DNA of 16,283 bases from Stramenopiles sp. TOSAG23-6. Taxonomy: Eukaryota > Sar. Position numbers and translations under genes: made by a program. The stretch spans positions 1 to 16,283 of the forward strand of contig LT636095.1 of NCBI GenBank assembly GCA_900128565.1. Reading direction: 5' to 3'. How positions within the stretch are numbered: the stretch's first letter is position 1; every line of letters begins with the position of its first letter. Positions 9,901-16,283 of this stretch are shown here, piece after piece. Below the pieces are notes generated by a model that searched no databases, was not told the DNA's origin, and worked only from the letters and a program-made list of their open reading frames with translations.

Positions 9901-12900
9901 AGAATGAACATTTACGTCTCCAACTTTTGTGTTATCCAAATTCTTTCCAATAGTCACATTTGTCACATCACCCCAAGAAACGGTATTTGTGTTTTGTTTG
10001 TGGGTATTCCCTTTCTCTATGTCTTCACAACTATCTTGTATATCCGAATTTAATCGACGTTCTTCATTTTGTGTCAGCATAAGCTCATCGCCTTTGCAAC
10101 CATATCGATCAGCATCATCTCTATCGTTGTCATAACGCTCCCAAGATTCACTATCAACCGAATATTCTAATGGTGACGGACTACTCTTCGGTATGTTATT
10201 TAGCTCGATCAAGTGCGTATTATGTTGATATAAAAAGGGTTCCGTCCCACAATTTATTCTGACTATAACATGTTTATTACGTACTGCAATTGCTGGAAAC
10301 ATTATCATTTGACTCGAAACGTTGTGAAATGCATTTCCTAGATGTCGTCCATTTACTGTAAAGAAAACTTCTCCACTTTGACGATTCCAACCACACCCAA
10401 TGACATCTCTAGACTGTATACATGGTATTCCATATGGCTCATGTTTCATGAAATATCTTGGACGTGTTCCATAAGTTTTTGAACGATAAGGCAAAATTCG
10501 GTCAGAAGCCTTTTCAATCCATTCATCCCATCTATTTTCCCATCCCATGTAATGAACTTTAACTTTATCTCCTATGTTCTGTGAAACTAATGCGGGTCGC
10601 CATGTTACAGCACCAGTCGTGTCTTTAATATCTAATGGCTCGCCTACTCTAAAACGAGTGACACCCGAATAAGGCATCGACGAAACCTTACTGCCCGTTT
10701 TTGAATAAAAACATAGACTACCTCTTGTCCATTCACACCCCATTCCCCATCGATACCGACCTGGAATACTTCCTCGTGGCTTTTGAGGGCCTCCTACAGA
10801 AGCACATGCTTGTAAACCACCTCTGTGAAGTCCAACCCATACATCTGGAGAATCTCGGTTGTTATTTTCTAAAGATTCTATTGTTGCCTCGAAGTAAAAT
10901 AATGGCGCGGCAGTAGGGATTTCATTGTCAGTGATGAGAACAATATCTTGCTGGCTTCGCATGCCAAATTGCCGAGGTGATCCCGGTAGTTTAGATGCTT
11001 CAGAACGTCGAGGATCTTCTTCGGGATGCGAAAAGCCTAAAAACCTTGCCGATTGTCGCGAATCATCAAGAAACATACAATGCCACGCAGATGTAGGATT
11101 AAATCGACATGGCAGCGGAGTATCTCGTGGCATGCGATGTTGAAACGTGAGAAGCGGTGTTTTCTTTTTATCAGATCCTATTAAATTTTGATCTCTATCT
11201 TTCGCAGAGATTACTCCAAAATGTTTTCTCAAAACATTTGTATCATTTGAAGCTATAGATAATTCTTCCCTACCCTGAATAACACTATTAATTGCAAGTG
11301 ATGCAGCGTACTCAAGTTGCTGGTGTGTACTTTTACCCGCTAATCCTGTTGGCAAAGCTGACAATGCTGCCGATAAGAGAGTATTCTGTAACGATGTCGA
11401 GAAGGATAAGTTATGTTGAACACAATCCCTTTTCAACGTGTCATCTACATCATTGTTTGAATTGAAACTGTTATTATAACTCTTCATTAGTCTCAACAAT
11501 GTGTGGGCAGATTTTACTGCACATCGCCGGAGCATTCGTAAGCTGAATGCATTCTCAGTTTTTGTCACATTTGTTGAGATATTGTCATCAGCAAAGTCAT
11601 TCAAAATTTGTAGTGCCTTTGGTAGAGTTTTAATAAATCGAATAAGAGCTTCTGACAACGTATCATCGAATGAAAGTACAGGGGATTGTGTTTCTTGAAT
11701 CAAATCGTTCAGAGAAAATTCTTCAACGATCGCAAGGCAACTGCAATCGCATTCTATCACAGTCTCTGGTGCACCATCGGAAACACCAGGTGTAGACAAT
11801 TCAACATCAAGTACAATCTGACATCGTTCACCCCCTTCATAGATAGCAATTACAGATCCTATGCGGCCTTGAAGCCCTAACAGTAACTGTGAAGAATTAA
11901 CATCCAAATATGTGTTATTGCTAGCGCCTAGTATAACACGCCCACCTAATCGAAGTGGCTCCTGCAAAGCACCGCCTGCAACCAAAACAGCTCCAAGAGC
12001 AAGTGGTAAGTTTTGTTTCAATGATAATTCTATTATATTTTTGTTATTTATCCATTCTTCTAATTTATTAGCTATTGTACCTACTTTAAGCCATGCTAAA
12101 TTGACCCTTCTCCGAGTCGAAGTTTTCCACAATTTATCAAAGCGACCGTTTGCAATATTTGAATCGTTCTTTGAGTTTTTGAGTAAAAATGATCGTAACA
12201 AGGCAATAGATTCCGAAATGAGTACAAGTGAAATATGACCAGCAGGCAATACTCGATGTTTTTTTGTATGCATTCGTTGCCTATTCCGATTTGCACATTC
12301 TCCCAACATTGGACAAACAGAAACTGGGATTCCCGATAGAGCTAAGGCCATGGCAATTTGATAGCACACACCGTGTGTTCCAATATGTAAAGTGTAGTCC
12401 AGCCCATTTATTTTTGGCTCTTTTAAATTTGAGTTTTTCTGAAAAGATACCTTTCGTGTTTGACAATTTTCTGAAAATTTGCTGATTATAATTCTCATCT
12501 CATTTTGGTTTGATAGTCGGCGACGTAATGCGTGAGAAACAACTCTGATAAACTCTTTATCGTTACATTCTGGCGGACAATGTACGATAACTGCAAATGA
12601 GTTCATAAGGTTCATTTCAAATTCATTGGTATCACTGTCATCGGCATTTTCATCATAAGCATTATTCTGTTCATGTGCTTTTCCATCACTATTTTTTTTC
12701 ACTGAGATTACAGGGCAAAGTGTACGCCCTTGAGCTAAAGCAAGCCGTCCAATTTTTGTAATGATTTCATCAATGAAACAAGAAATGCCACTGGTCTCAT
12801 TAGAGTTATTGTTATTTATGAATAAAGCATCTGCAATATCAGAGTCATCAAAATGGGGAAGAATGAGTCTTAACAAACGCATTACAAGACGTTGTGTATG

Positions 12901-15900
12901 TATAGATGCAATAGGAGTTCCATCGGTCCGCAATATTATATTCCCGTTACATTGCATCGAGCATTCACTTCGAAGAAGGGACATTAATGCACGCAAACCT
13001 GGTCCAATCATTCCCTTTCCTTTAATGTATACGTCCCATGAACCGGACCATCTCTGAGTGTATAATAAACTTAGAATTGCAAAGCATTCTGAGTCATCAG
13101 GTAATTTCCTCTCTATTTGAACTACAGGACTATATGCTTGCGTAGTTGTATCTTGTTTTGAGTCGATATTTCGCTCTTCTTTTGTTTCAAATTCATGTAC
13201 ACATTCTTTTGTCTCTTCCTTTGTTTCCGGAAGACATTTGGAACCAACTTCATTATTATCTTGAATTTCGGTGTCATTTACATGTATGTGATTGTTTAGA
13301 CAAAACTCAACTTCTTTTTCAAGATTTAATGCTTCAGTAGATAATTGATCTACGAGAATATCATATATGCTTATTTGAAGAGCTTGGACAGATTCTGCAA
13401 CACAAGGTAATTCTCTACACTGCGATGGTATGAATTGTAAACAGCGTGTCGCTAGTGACTTAAATGCATCACGAACAGCTCCACCAAGAATCGTTTCACG
13501 TTTGTGGCTTCTAATTAAATCTCGCAGCGCTTGAAACAACTTAGTGCGAAGGAGCATCGCAGCATCTCTTGGGTGAAACTGTAGAGATGCTGTTGAAAGT
13601 GCGGCAATCAACATTGATCTAGTGTCTTGCTCACATAATATATTATTGATACTACCATTTGTCGCTCGTTTCAGATGTGTTACAATTCCTATAAGTATAG
13701 ATTCCCAATGCCGACGCATGCCTTGTTGTAAAAGATCACCACAACCATTCATACCTTGCAGAAAGTGACGCATCCCAATGGAAGAGCTAAAATATTTTAT
13801 ACTCTCTCCACTTGGAGCATTAGATATTGACGACAATATACGAAATCCGGAACCCATTTCTTGAAATAACATCCGCAGAGATTCAGGTGCCGAAATAAAA
13901 TGCACCAATTGAGCGGCATGCTGTAAGCCACGAAGGCGATCAAGAGCAGCTGATTGTTTCTTCAATAATACATGCATTATGGAATTGACTTTGAAAGCTC
14001 GAGGTGGCGATGTCAAAAAATCATACACCGAATTTAAAGCTAAATCCAATTGTTTTGAAGAACCTCTGTTTGTAATATCCTCTTCCCATTCAGATGAAGT
14101 ACTTGAAGCACCCCATCGTTTTACATAACGAGAAAATGCTGTCCTCATAGTCATTCGAATGTAGGCCTCTTCTGTACTGCGATGTACCGCTAACTCGCCC
14201 ACACCCGCAACCCCCATGCTTCCACGAGTCGGGCTACGCCAAATAGGTGCCCGAACACCGTCTCTTTGAACTTTTTTTTGTGCAATTCCATGCAGTGCCA
14301 TTCCTCGCATGTGATGAGATGGCGATACAAGCGAACACGATGTTGATCTTCTCATCGGAACCACAACTTCATATGGTTCAAGTCGATGTTCGTACGCCTT
14401 ATTGATTTCAATAGAAAAACCTTGTGTGTCAGAATAATTCGATACGCTTCCTCCTGTATGCACGCTTAAGTTTCTGTATTTAATATTACCAGTCTTTTGA
14501 GCATTACTTATTTTTTTTTTAAGAGGTTTCTTTTTAAGTTCTACTGAAGTTTCATACCTTTTAGTATTTCCCCATGTATTGTTACTACTGAAATCGCCAA
14601 ATGAAGTTGACCGTAGCAAAGGAACTTTTGAAATCGGAGATAGTTTATGGGTAAATGGTATCGATTCATCTAATATTGAGGTATCTATTGTCATGGAATT
14701 CGTCTTGATTTTCTTTAACAAACCAAACCGAGAAGGGGTCATAGAAGATCTCATCATTCGAGTTGCTCGGGGTGATAAAGTAAAATCTCTCACACCACCT
14801 GCATTTGCAACTTCTGCGTGGTGTTTCAGCTCTGATGAATTGAGGCGAATACTATTATCTTCAAATTGGGCAGGATTTGTGCATGGGCGGATTTGTAAAA
14901 GAAAATTAGATCGACTGATAATAATATCTGCAATATGATCAAATGCCGACACACCGATACTTCTGGAGAACAAATCATCTGTTGTAGAATTCTTATTTTC
15001 TCTAGATATTACAGCGCGACGAACTTCCGCTCGTAACCAACTTATGGTTTTCTCGAGATCAGTGATATCACTTCCTCGCTTCGATAAAAGACCTGCTACT
15101 TCACAAAGGCTATTAAGTTTACCAGTTGTTGACTGTACACGCGAAAGTTCATCTTCCAAGGCTTCTGGTCCTTCATCTTCTGCAGTATCTATTAATTGTA
15201 TCCACTGCTTTAAAGCTTGTCCACGCTGTAATACCCATCGACCTACGCGAACTCCTCGTACAAATGATGGTTTGAGTTTTTTCCATAAACGAGACTGCCA
15301 ATCCTCTAACTCTTTCCGGGGTGATTTCTCGCCTAACAGCACGGTTATTCTAGCAAGAACCATTGCGTCAGAAACATATTCTTGGTGATGTAGTAATACA
15401 CAAAGAGTTGCTCGCTCAGCTTTCCCGAAAGCAGCCGCCATCGGATGACCGTCTGGTAATCTTGGCCGACTTGGGATTTGTTTTTGCGCCCATCTTAGTA
15501 GAGCTACTGCTAAACCACCTACTTCTACTTTTTCCATTCCAAAACCAACTTTACTTTCGTCATTGTTGTTACCTCTCGCCAATTCCATGAGAAAAGCTTT
15601 CTCGGTCATTGTTTGAGCAGTTTGGTCACAACAAAAAAGACCTCTCGACATTAACGGGGCAGATATCCACTTACATTCAGGTTTTTGCAAATAATAATTT
15701 GAAGTCATAAGATTGGGTTCAAAACCTACACCAATAATTGAGTTTTTAACACCCATGGCTGCAATACGAGATAAAACACTTTGCATGCGATATAACCATA
15801 ACCATTCATGTTGCATTGCATTAACAGTTGTATGACATTCTTCTTCGCAATCAGTAGAAACAAACCCTGAAACGCTATCACCACAAAGAGAGTCTAGATG

Positions 15901-16283
15901 TCGAAGCGTCGATGAAATATTGTCTAATATTTTAACTGAGATATAATAACGAAATCGCTCGCTAAATATGGCCCAACGTTTCTGTTGACTATTGACAACA
16001 GTAGAGCTTCTTTTACTATTGAGTTTTGCATTTATTTCTGACTCTGAAATTTCCTTTCTCAATGATGGCGTAGGCAATAGAATCAAAAGTGCCGATGGCA
16101 TACAAACACATGCAACTGATGATTCTAGTTTTGAACGTGTTAGAGAAATCAAACAAACACGCAAATTATTATCTTCTGTACAATGATTTGCTTCAACAAG
16201 AGGTAACAAAGATGAAAATAATATCCTTGAAGCAGCAAGAATCTTTCTATAGTATTTTTCTATACCTGGATTAGAAAGCAAAT
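2671..16283 (-). CDS. HERC1-like giant HECT E3 ubiquitin ligase, C-terminal 4.5 thousand residues (5' end beyond the window)
   Basis: HECT ligases accept ubiquitin from an E2 on a cysteine and pass it to substrates. The frame is open from the right edge to TGA at 2671-2673; the TTG at 16281 is an edge effect, not a start. Residue numbers count from that edge. Residues 1-1790 are long, mostly helical-looking and low-complexity stretches without a domain I can name. Then follow SPRY with an insert (1793-2018), CUE/UBA-like (2140-2180), PA (2309-2456), an SH3-like segment (2783-2918), a Cys-bearing segment near 3250-3345 that I cannot assign, and HECT (4106-4536). The HECT sequence and the upstream SPRY resemble human HERC1. 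No RCC1 repeats or transmembrane segments are evident in the visible part; RCC1 repeats could lie upstream of the window. Arg-rich residues near 2510-2530 could be a nuclear signal. No intron is needed over 13.6 kb. Confidence 0.9.
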   Translation of the reverse strand, partial: LLSNPGIEKYYRKILAASRILFSSLLPLVEANHCTEDNNLRVCLISLTRSKLESSVACVCMPSALLILLPTPSLRKEISESEINAKLNSKRSSTVVNSQQKRWAIFSERFRYYISVKILDNISSTLRHLDSLCGDSVSGFVSTDCEEECHTTVNAMQHEWLWLYRMQSVLSRIAAMGVKNSIIGVGFEPNLMTSNYYLQKPECKWISAPLMSRGLFCCDQTAQTMTEKAFLMELARGNNNDESKVGFGMEKVEVGGLAVALLRWAQKQIPSRPRLPDGHPMAAAFGKAERATLCVLLHHQEYVSDAMVLARITVLLGEKSPRKELEDWQSRLWKKLKPSFVRGVRVGRWVLQRGQALKQWIQLIDTAEDEGPEALEDELSRVQSTTGKLNSLCEVAGLLSKRGSDITDLEKTISWLRAEVRRAVISRENKNSTTDDLFSRSIGVSAFDHIADIIISRSNFLLQIRPCTNPAQFEDNSIRLNSSELKHHAEVANAGGVRDFTLSPRATRMMRSSMTPSRFGLLKKIKTNSMTIDTSILDESIPFTHKLSPISKVPLLRSTSFGDFSSNNTWGNTKRYETSVELKKKPLKKKISNAQKTGNIKYRNLSVHTGGSVSNYSDTQGFSIEINKAYEHRLEPYEVVVPMRRSTSCSLVSPSHHMRGMALHGIAQKKVQRDGVRAPIWRSPTRGSMGVAGVGELAVHRSTEEAYIRMTMRTAFSRYVKRWGASSTSSEWEEDITNRGSSKQLDLALNSVYDFLTSPPRAFKVNSIMHVLLKKQSAALDRLRGLQHAAQLVHFISAPESLRMLFQEMGSGFRILSSISNAPSGESIKYFSSSIGMRHFLQGMNGCGDLLQQGMRRHWESILIGIVTHLKRATNGSINNILCEQDTRSMLIAALSTASLQFHPRDAAMLLRTKLFQALRDLIRSHKRETILGGAVRDAFKSLATRCLQFIPSQCRELPCVAESVQALQISIYDILVDQLSTEALNLEKEVEFCLNNHIHVNDTEIQDNNEVGSKCLPETKEETKECVHEFETKEERNIDSKQDTTTQAYSPVVQIERKLPDDSECFAILSLLYTQRWSGSWDVYIKGKGMIGPGLRALMSLLRSECSMQCNGNIILRTDGTPIASIHTQRLVMRLLRLILPHFDDSDIADALFINNNNSNETSGISCFIDEIITKIGRLALAQGRTLCPVISVKKNSDGKAHEQNNAYDENADDSDTNEFEMNLMNSFAVIVHCPPECNDKEFIRVVSHALRRRLSNQNEMRIIISKFSENCQTRKVSFQKNSNLKEPKINGLDYTLHIGTHGVCYQIAMALALSGIPVSVCPMLGECANRNRQRMHTKKHRVLPAGHISLVLISESIALLRSFLLKNSKNDSNIANGRFDKLWKTSTRRRVNLAWLKVGTIANKLEEWINNKNIIELSLKQNLPLALGAVLVAGGALQEPLRLGGRVILGASNNTYLDVNSSQLLLGLQGRIGSVIAIYEGGERCQIVLDVELSTPGVSDGAPETVIECDCSCLAIVEEFSLNDLIQETQSPVLSFDDTLSEALIRFIKTLPKALQILNDFADDNISTNVTKTENAFSLRMLRRCAVKSAHTLLRLMKSYNNSFNSNNDVDDTLKRDCVQHNLSFSTSLQNTLLSAALSALPTGLAGKSTHQQLEYAASLAINSVIQGREELSIASNDTNVLRKHFGVISAKDRDQNLIGSDKKKTPLLTFQHRMPRDTPLPCRFNPTSAWHCMFLDDSRQSARFLGFSHPEEDPRRSEASKLPGSPRQFGMRSQQDIVLITDNEIPTAAPLFYFEATIESLENNNRDSPDVWVGLHRGGLQACASVGGPQKPRGSIPGRYRWGMGCEWTRGSLCFYSKTGSKVSSMPYSGVTRFRVGEPLDIKDTTGAVTWRPALVSQNIGDKVKVHYMGWENRWDEWIEKASDRILPYRSKTYGTRPRYFMKHEPYGIPCIQSRDVIGCGWNRQSGEVFFTVNGRHLGNAFHNVSSQMIMFPAIAVRNKHVIVRINCGTEPFLYQHNTHLIELNNIPKSSPSPLEYSVDSESWERYDNDRDDADRYGCKGDELMLTQNEERRLNSDIQDSCEDIEKGNTHKQNTNTVSWGDVTNVTIGKNLDNTKVGDVNVHSVQPCACHQRRNSARELKEFFPGVSTNHLMHVLYAHEDDKDRAANWMLMYADDLTAVANSSTEDQIDDCRGNSHVGFMIKQMRLSTPVHSPSSSTNTGTKENSSEMKVLNNTGGSRFDDTTEYVRPENELEISQPLITNNHEQEVNLAGEETAPSAENVPRGYEYHRMNEVVETGEMEEDVTYFKHCGAIFGGELPNYPGLRLPLVRAFPADASTPLIDPQECMRGRCVVVDRGTCGFAIKAMHAQQAGACAMLVISNEEDLSGKMGLPDDIDPYASPDTESRDIEIASLDVSQFDSLTIRSVMISKTDGEKVLRAINDPSSQPYITMHVGMCASEEDTVDAELPEEEHILVTQLVDEFPDDETGDDTELELSGALGYNIRAIARARARRNLRAHNRNRDLSLESRDVNSETIEEMDYPIGRYPLQISPGIDISFSGRRERHAHFVLGDVLHQTINETSPGQPPSSPFLMRNAAIDEGNIRKRQSSRVLSPISFQNRSNSNSPLGMLTNETSLNRTILQSTKYGKHITQIKRGENSADYKVPSSCKLFLKSSSGCHQPGRTSSKRFNDEVPYEAESSAISTWLTGIENAMRQRGIDAEKRSQILTLLRSGGENEFAMARTMLQDVRIVLSKPPDQKEHTSNSSGNSTNSHGDCPIHDIGLITTGMRVRIIPTIQQVYQWRSSREKREEDLHGIENTPQKQLRHDMELIGRSYTDNRTIEKDSEYCTQPTSWASAFTESWLPEMDCTAGCVGRVSEIDGDAKLVRVTIYIASLGILYSWWYPIVLLSVISNQPELRTATLMKNIKIQAPHVPRTKSVETTKSAMLMDLMGTSGETEDALFNVYARKLVLQLALWNQHDPISVADALLPKCDKVPEDHEEIFEYISDQDNTSNYYTAPISLFAAEYFGCIGLDHTESFSSIDSIRDIRCLTTANAALCDPVTYGREDGWAALRANSNSRSLCVGRDHATDLYYAKERISALAALRRALPLILSRCPNLPSVLLKESEMIFDKNTVVTDCDSIVTLGLGTEICVKSTAGDVTCDVKSNDSTYKPNAKPGKHLRQRVTAMVVTCIRTDGETSENASNKRGQRKRKVSDFQSPWERMSRGTAMRHLEHRNRGNNHGYTFGIYEGNDFSGCPIRTLEVNGMAAMGTRKDYDNDATYANCGPCILPGNRLWLRILRPEKPVRVYSPFNYMRSRRDKQDVSKSTAFCIGGLVVTPLCSSYGLGVWMMRAFGKGIYTPEYTDIFDTLGGIHNLALLRGIESLLSIVSNPMTPPLIKQNASVPLCQLMRLCPQQVAGLISKQSLKHLALIHTEVAYLQKSESEDVRQGESHSLLLQHLIEVSIALHSNVSNPYGFGIKFNQVLWNNFKEILHNVCPPVLPQSESAKNLNQMKKDAKLQEKAWEMESNHELALQDHESKLVEGLRPILETPGMTTELLFALRMQMRGNLRRRNLELSAKERADLESFCAMEDNSSPISSNDRNIRDEEVPEEKYGLPSDNGNDLSSSAQGFPMPLDMIIDTDGVVGGSSHGDPPETSNIDVDSISISEEGKSEDSEKEINIAPIWIQKLTEVDEVLRCRVGGSPLPCQFLKSAWHGHDSKVLALAKAYIDDTTHQAWRQSEKQPGVSNKKQRKHCTNALAILPVRGSGVPVVPVVPELHTKEDAIYPPKQDKCVTPPPLLKINTVIKIDSKEGDENNQIPIENLSTTGVSAGLHVQSSLQQPKNPRESRVSLTSDFTQDEAFVAAIELMQKWSFQADEELVLWLNDISEESSLESNEPATTLSADRFYKGAQGWHLYKTLHRFSSNELQLRVLVLQRLNLLLKDTLQLIRPYAPPYALGLTSCAMRQQRSSSIRLRGLRRSYHREQLPWGTHDAISKIEDASLSCIIFISRGLIFTNVKSVLVEQVLSSTAAATAVTRPKVAVNRFAASMTTGGMTNVTQDNTNGQSCFKNTVFGQAFGQLSAPGRIRGVSKGAWQLRQHNVAPHLSFEVRFKNERVVGEGGPYREFFADIARELQLEGNSNKETERTYSDTLGNILFDHKNDRLLPLLIPCANQQVGWGDNRDQFMIRSVKTITTFNNPESQRSSENLFEKNIVKEDADNGTLHTKSMSGMRNHLHTLPLFRFLGQLMGVAIRTRVHLPLALTSLFWKPLVGEQPLRSDLAAADQTLTRGVLEAIESCHSESDFIALFGNSDKTSSNGKSPSSCLTYSIRLSDESILDLIPDGRNKIVSYADCRDFARLAEAAKLAEARAQIDAIRLGIADVLPPAILSFLTWRELERRVCGKATVDIALLQRHTVYGSGVDPRAAHVHFFWKVLRGFSTEERQRFIRFAWGQSRLPATDADFRLGKVRMLLKNGRQKQTRDIDHSFPRADTCFFNVELPRYSTLEVMKRQLTTVIQMDWGLDGDDVELS
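4938..4964. repeat. Short 9-bp repeat in the HECT ligase gene
   Basis: About three copies of TGGTACTAC occur in a row. On the minus strand they encode a Val-Pro-Val-rich stretch in a linker of the ligase. In frame, with no effect on the reading frame. Confidence 0.7.
7530..7935 (-). other. SH3-like segment resembling Mind bomb repeats
   Basis: Residues ~2783-2918 have TGMRVRIIP, a Trp-rich linker, SWLPEMDCTAGCVGRVSEID, DAKLVRVTIY and YSWWYPIVLLSV. The order (G.rVr, W..dM, G..G.V..id.d, V.V, w...p..L) fits Mind bomb-type SH3 repeats. Similarity is weak and pattern-based. Confidence 0.5.
8912..9357 (-). other. Protease-associated (PA) domain
   Basis: Residues ~2309-2456 contain AIFGGELP, PLIDPQECMRGRCVVVDRGT, CGFAIKAMHAQQAGACAMLV and, after an acidic insert, SVMISKTDGEKVLRAI. 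This is the usual PA order: the C...G.ivlv.RG.C.F..Ka..a..aGA.a.iv block followed by p.v.is...G..l. PA domains are mostly lumenal or secreted; here it sits in a soluble-looking ligase. Confidence 0.8.
9740..9866 (-). other. CUE/UBA-like ubiquitin-binding segment
   Basis: Residues ~2140-2180 read LKEFFPGVSTNHLMHVLYAH then DDKDRAANWMLMYADDL. The FP motif, the middle helix and the A..WML end fit a CUE or UBA three-helix bundle, which would bind ubiquitin. Assigned by pattern only. Confidence 0.6.
10228..10905 (-). other. SPRY domain with chromo-barrel/Tudor-knot-like insert
   Basis: SPRY strands are visible as FYFEATIES, DVWVGLHRGG, SLCFYSKTGS, DVIGCGWNRQSGEVFFTVNG and MFPAIAVRNKHVIVRINCG. Between the early and late halves, at residues ~1897-1933 (10482-10593), sits GDKVKVHYMGWENRWDEWIE followed by SDRILP. 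That is the hallmark of a chromo-barrel/Tudor-knot fold (HY.GW...WDEW). SPRY usually binds protein partners; the barrel type binds methyl-lysine or nucleic acid in other proteins. Function here is inferred. Confidence 0.85.

Noticed and set aside
16279-16281. TTG as start codon of the giant ligase
   Set aside because: It is only the first start-like codon at the window edge; the frame stays open to the edge, so the gene continues to the right.
2671-16283. Transfer RNA, ribosomal RNA, CRISPR or transposase genes in the right part
   Set aside because: The whole stretch is one coding frame; no cloverleaf, repeat-spacer array or transposase motif was seen.

Overview
The window comes from a nuclear genome of a eukaryote, most likely a protist. 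It holds two convergent protein genes separated by 188 bp. Evidence for a eukaryote is the spliceosomal-type introns with GTAYG donors, the meiotic helicase family, and a giant HECT ubiquitin ligase. The standard stop codons fit, because no TAA, TAG or TGA occurs in about 4,536 consecutive codons of the larger gene. That argues against most ciliates. The lineage cannot be fixed from sequence alone. The short intergenic gap suggests a compact genome, and repeat-derived introns are known from several protist groups, including some alveolates, stramenopiles and green algae.

Region 1 (1-2482, + strand, AT-rich) is the 3' part of an HFM1/MER3-type DNA helicase gene. Only the Sec63 domain and a long Lys/Gln-rich tail are in the window. 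The helicase core must lie to the left of base 1. The gene is cut by at least six short introns (about 87-111 bp; the first is seen only at its 3' end). All six carry one shared internal motif, GTACCTAAC or a one-base variant. Three of them (introns 1, 2 and 6) share a nearly identical 3' end closing in AAAATACAT. Two (introns 2 and 6) also share a 5' end TATGTATGTTTTA that is roughly the inverted complement of that 3' end. They look like a dispersed, transposon-like intron family (introner-like). At least one of them (intron 4) contains no AG dinucleotide, so it cannot use a canonical 3' splice site.

Region 2 (2483-2670) is the shared 3' intergenic space. It has possible poly(A) signals on both strands and a perfect 19-bp direct repeat overlapping the stop codon of the right-hand gene.

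Region 3 (2671-16283, - strand) is one uninterrupted open frame of about 13.6 kb, still open at the right edge. It encodes the C-terminal 4.5 thousand residues of a HERC1-like giant HECT E3 ubiquitin ligase. In order it shows a long, mostly helical N-terminal part, a SPRY domain with a chromo-barrel/Tudor-knot-like insert, a CUE/UBA-like segment, a protease-associated (PA) domain, an SH3-like segment resembling Mind bomb repeats, and a complete C-terminal HECT domain with its catalytic cysteine. It has no visible intron, in sharp contrast to its neighbour. Nothing in the sequence suggests that the two genes act in one pathway.
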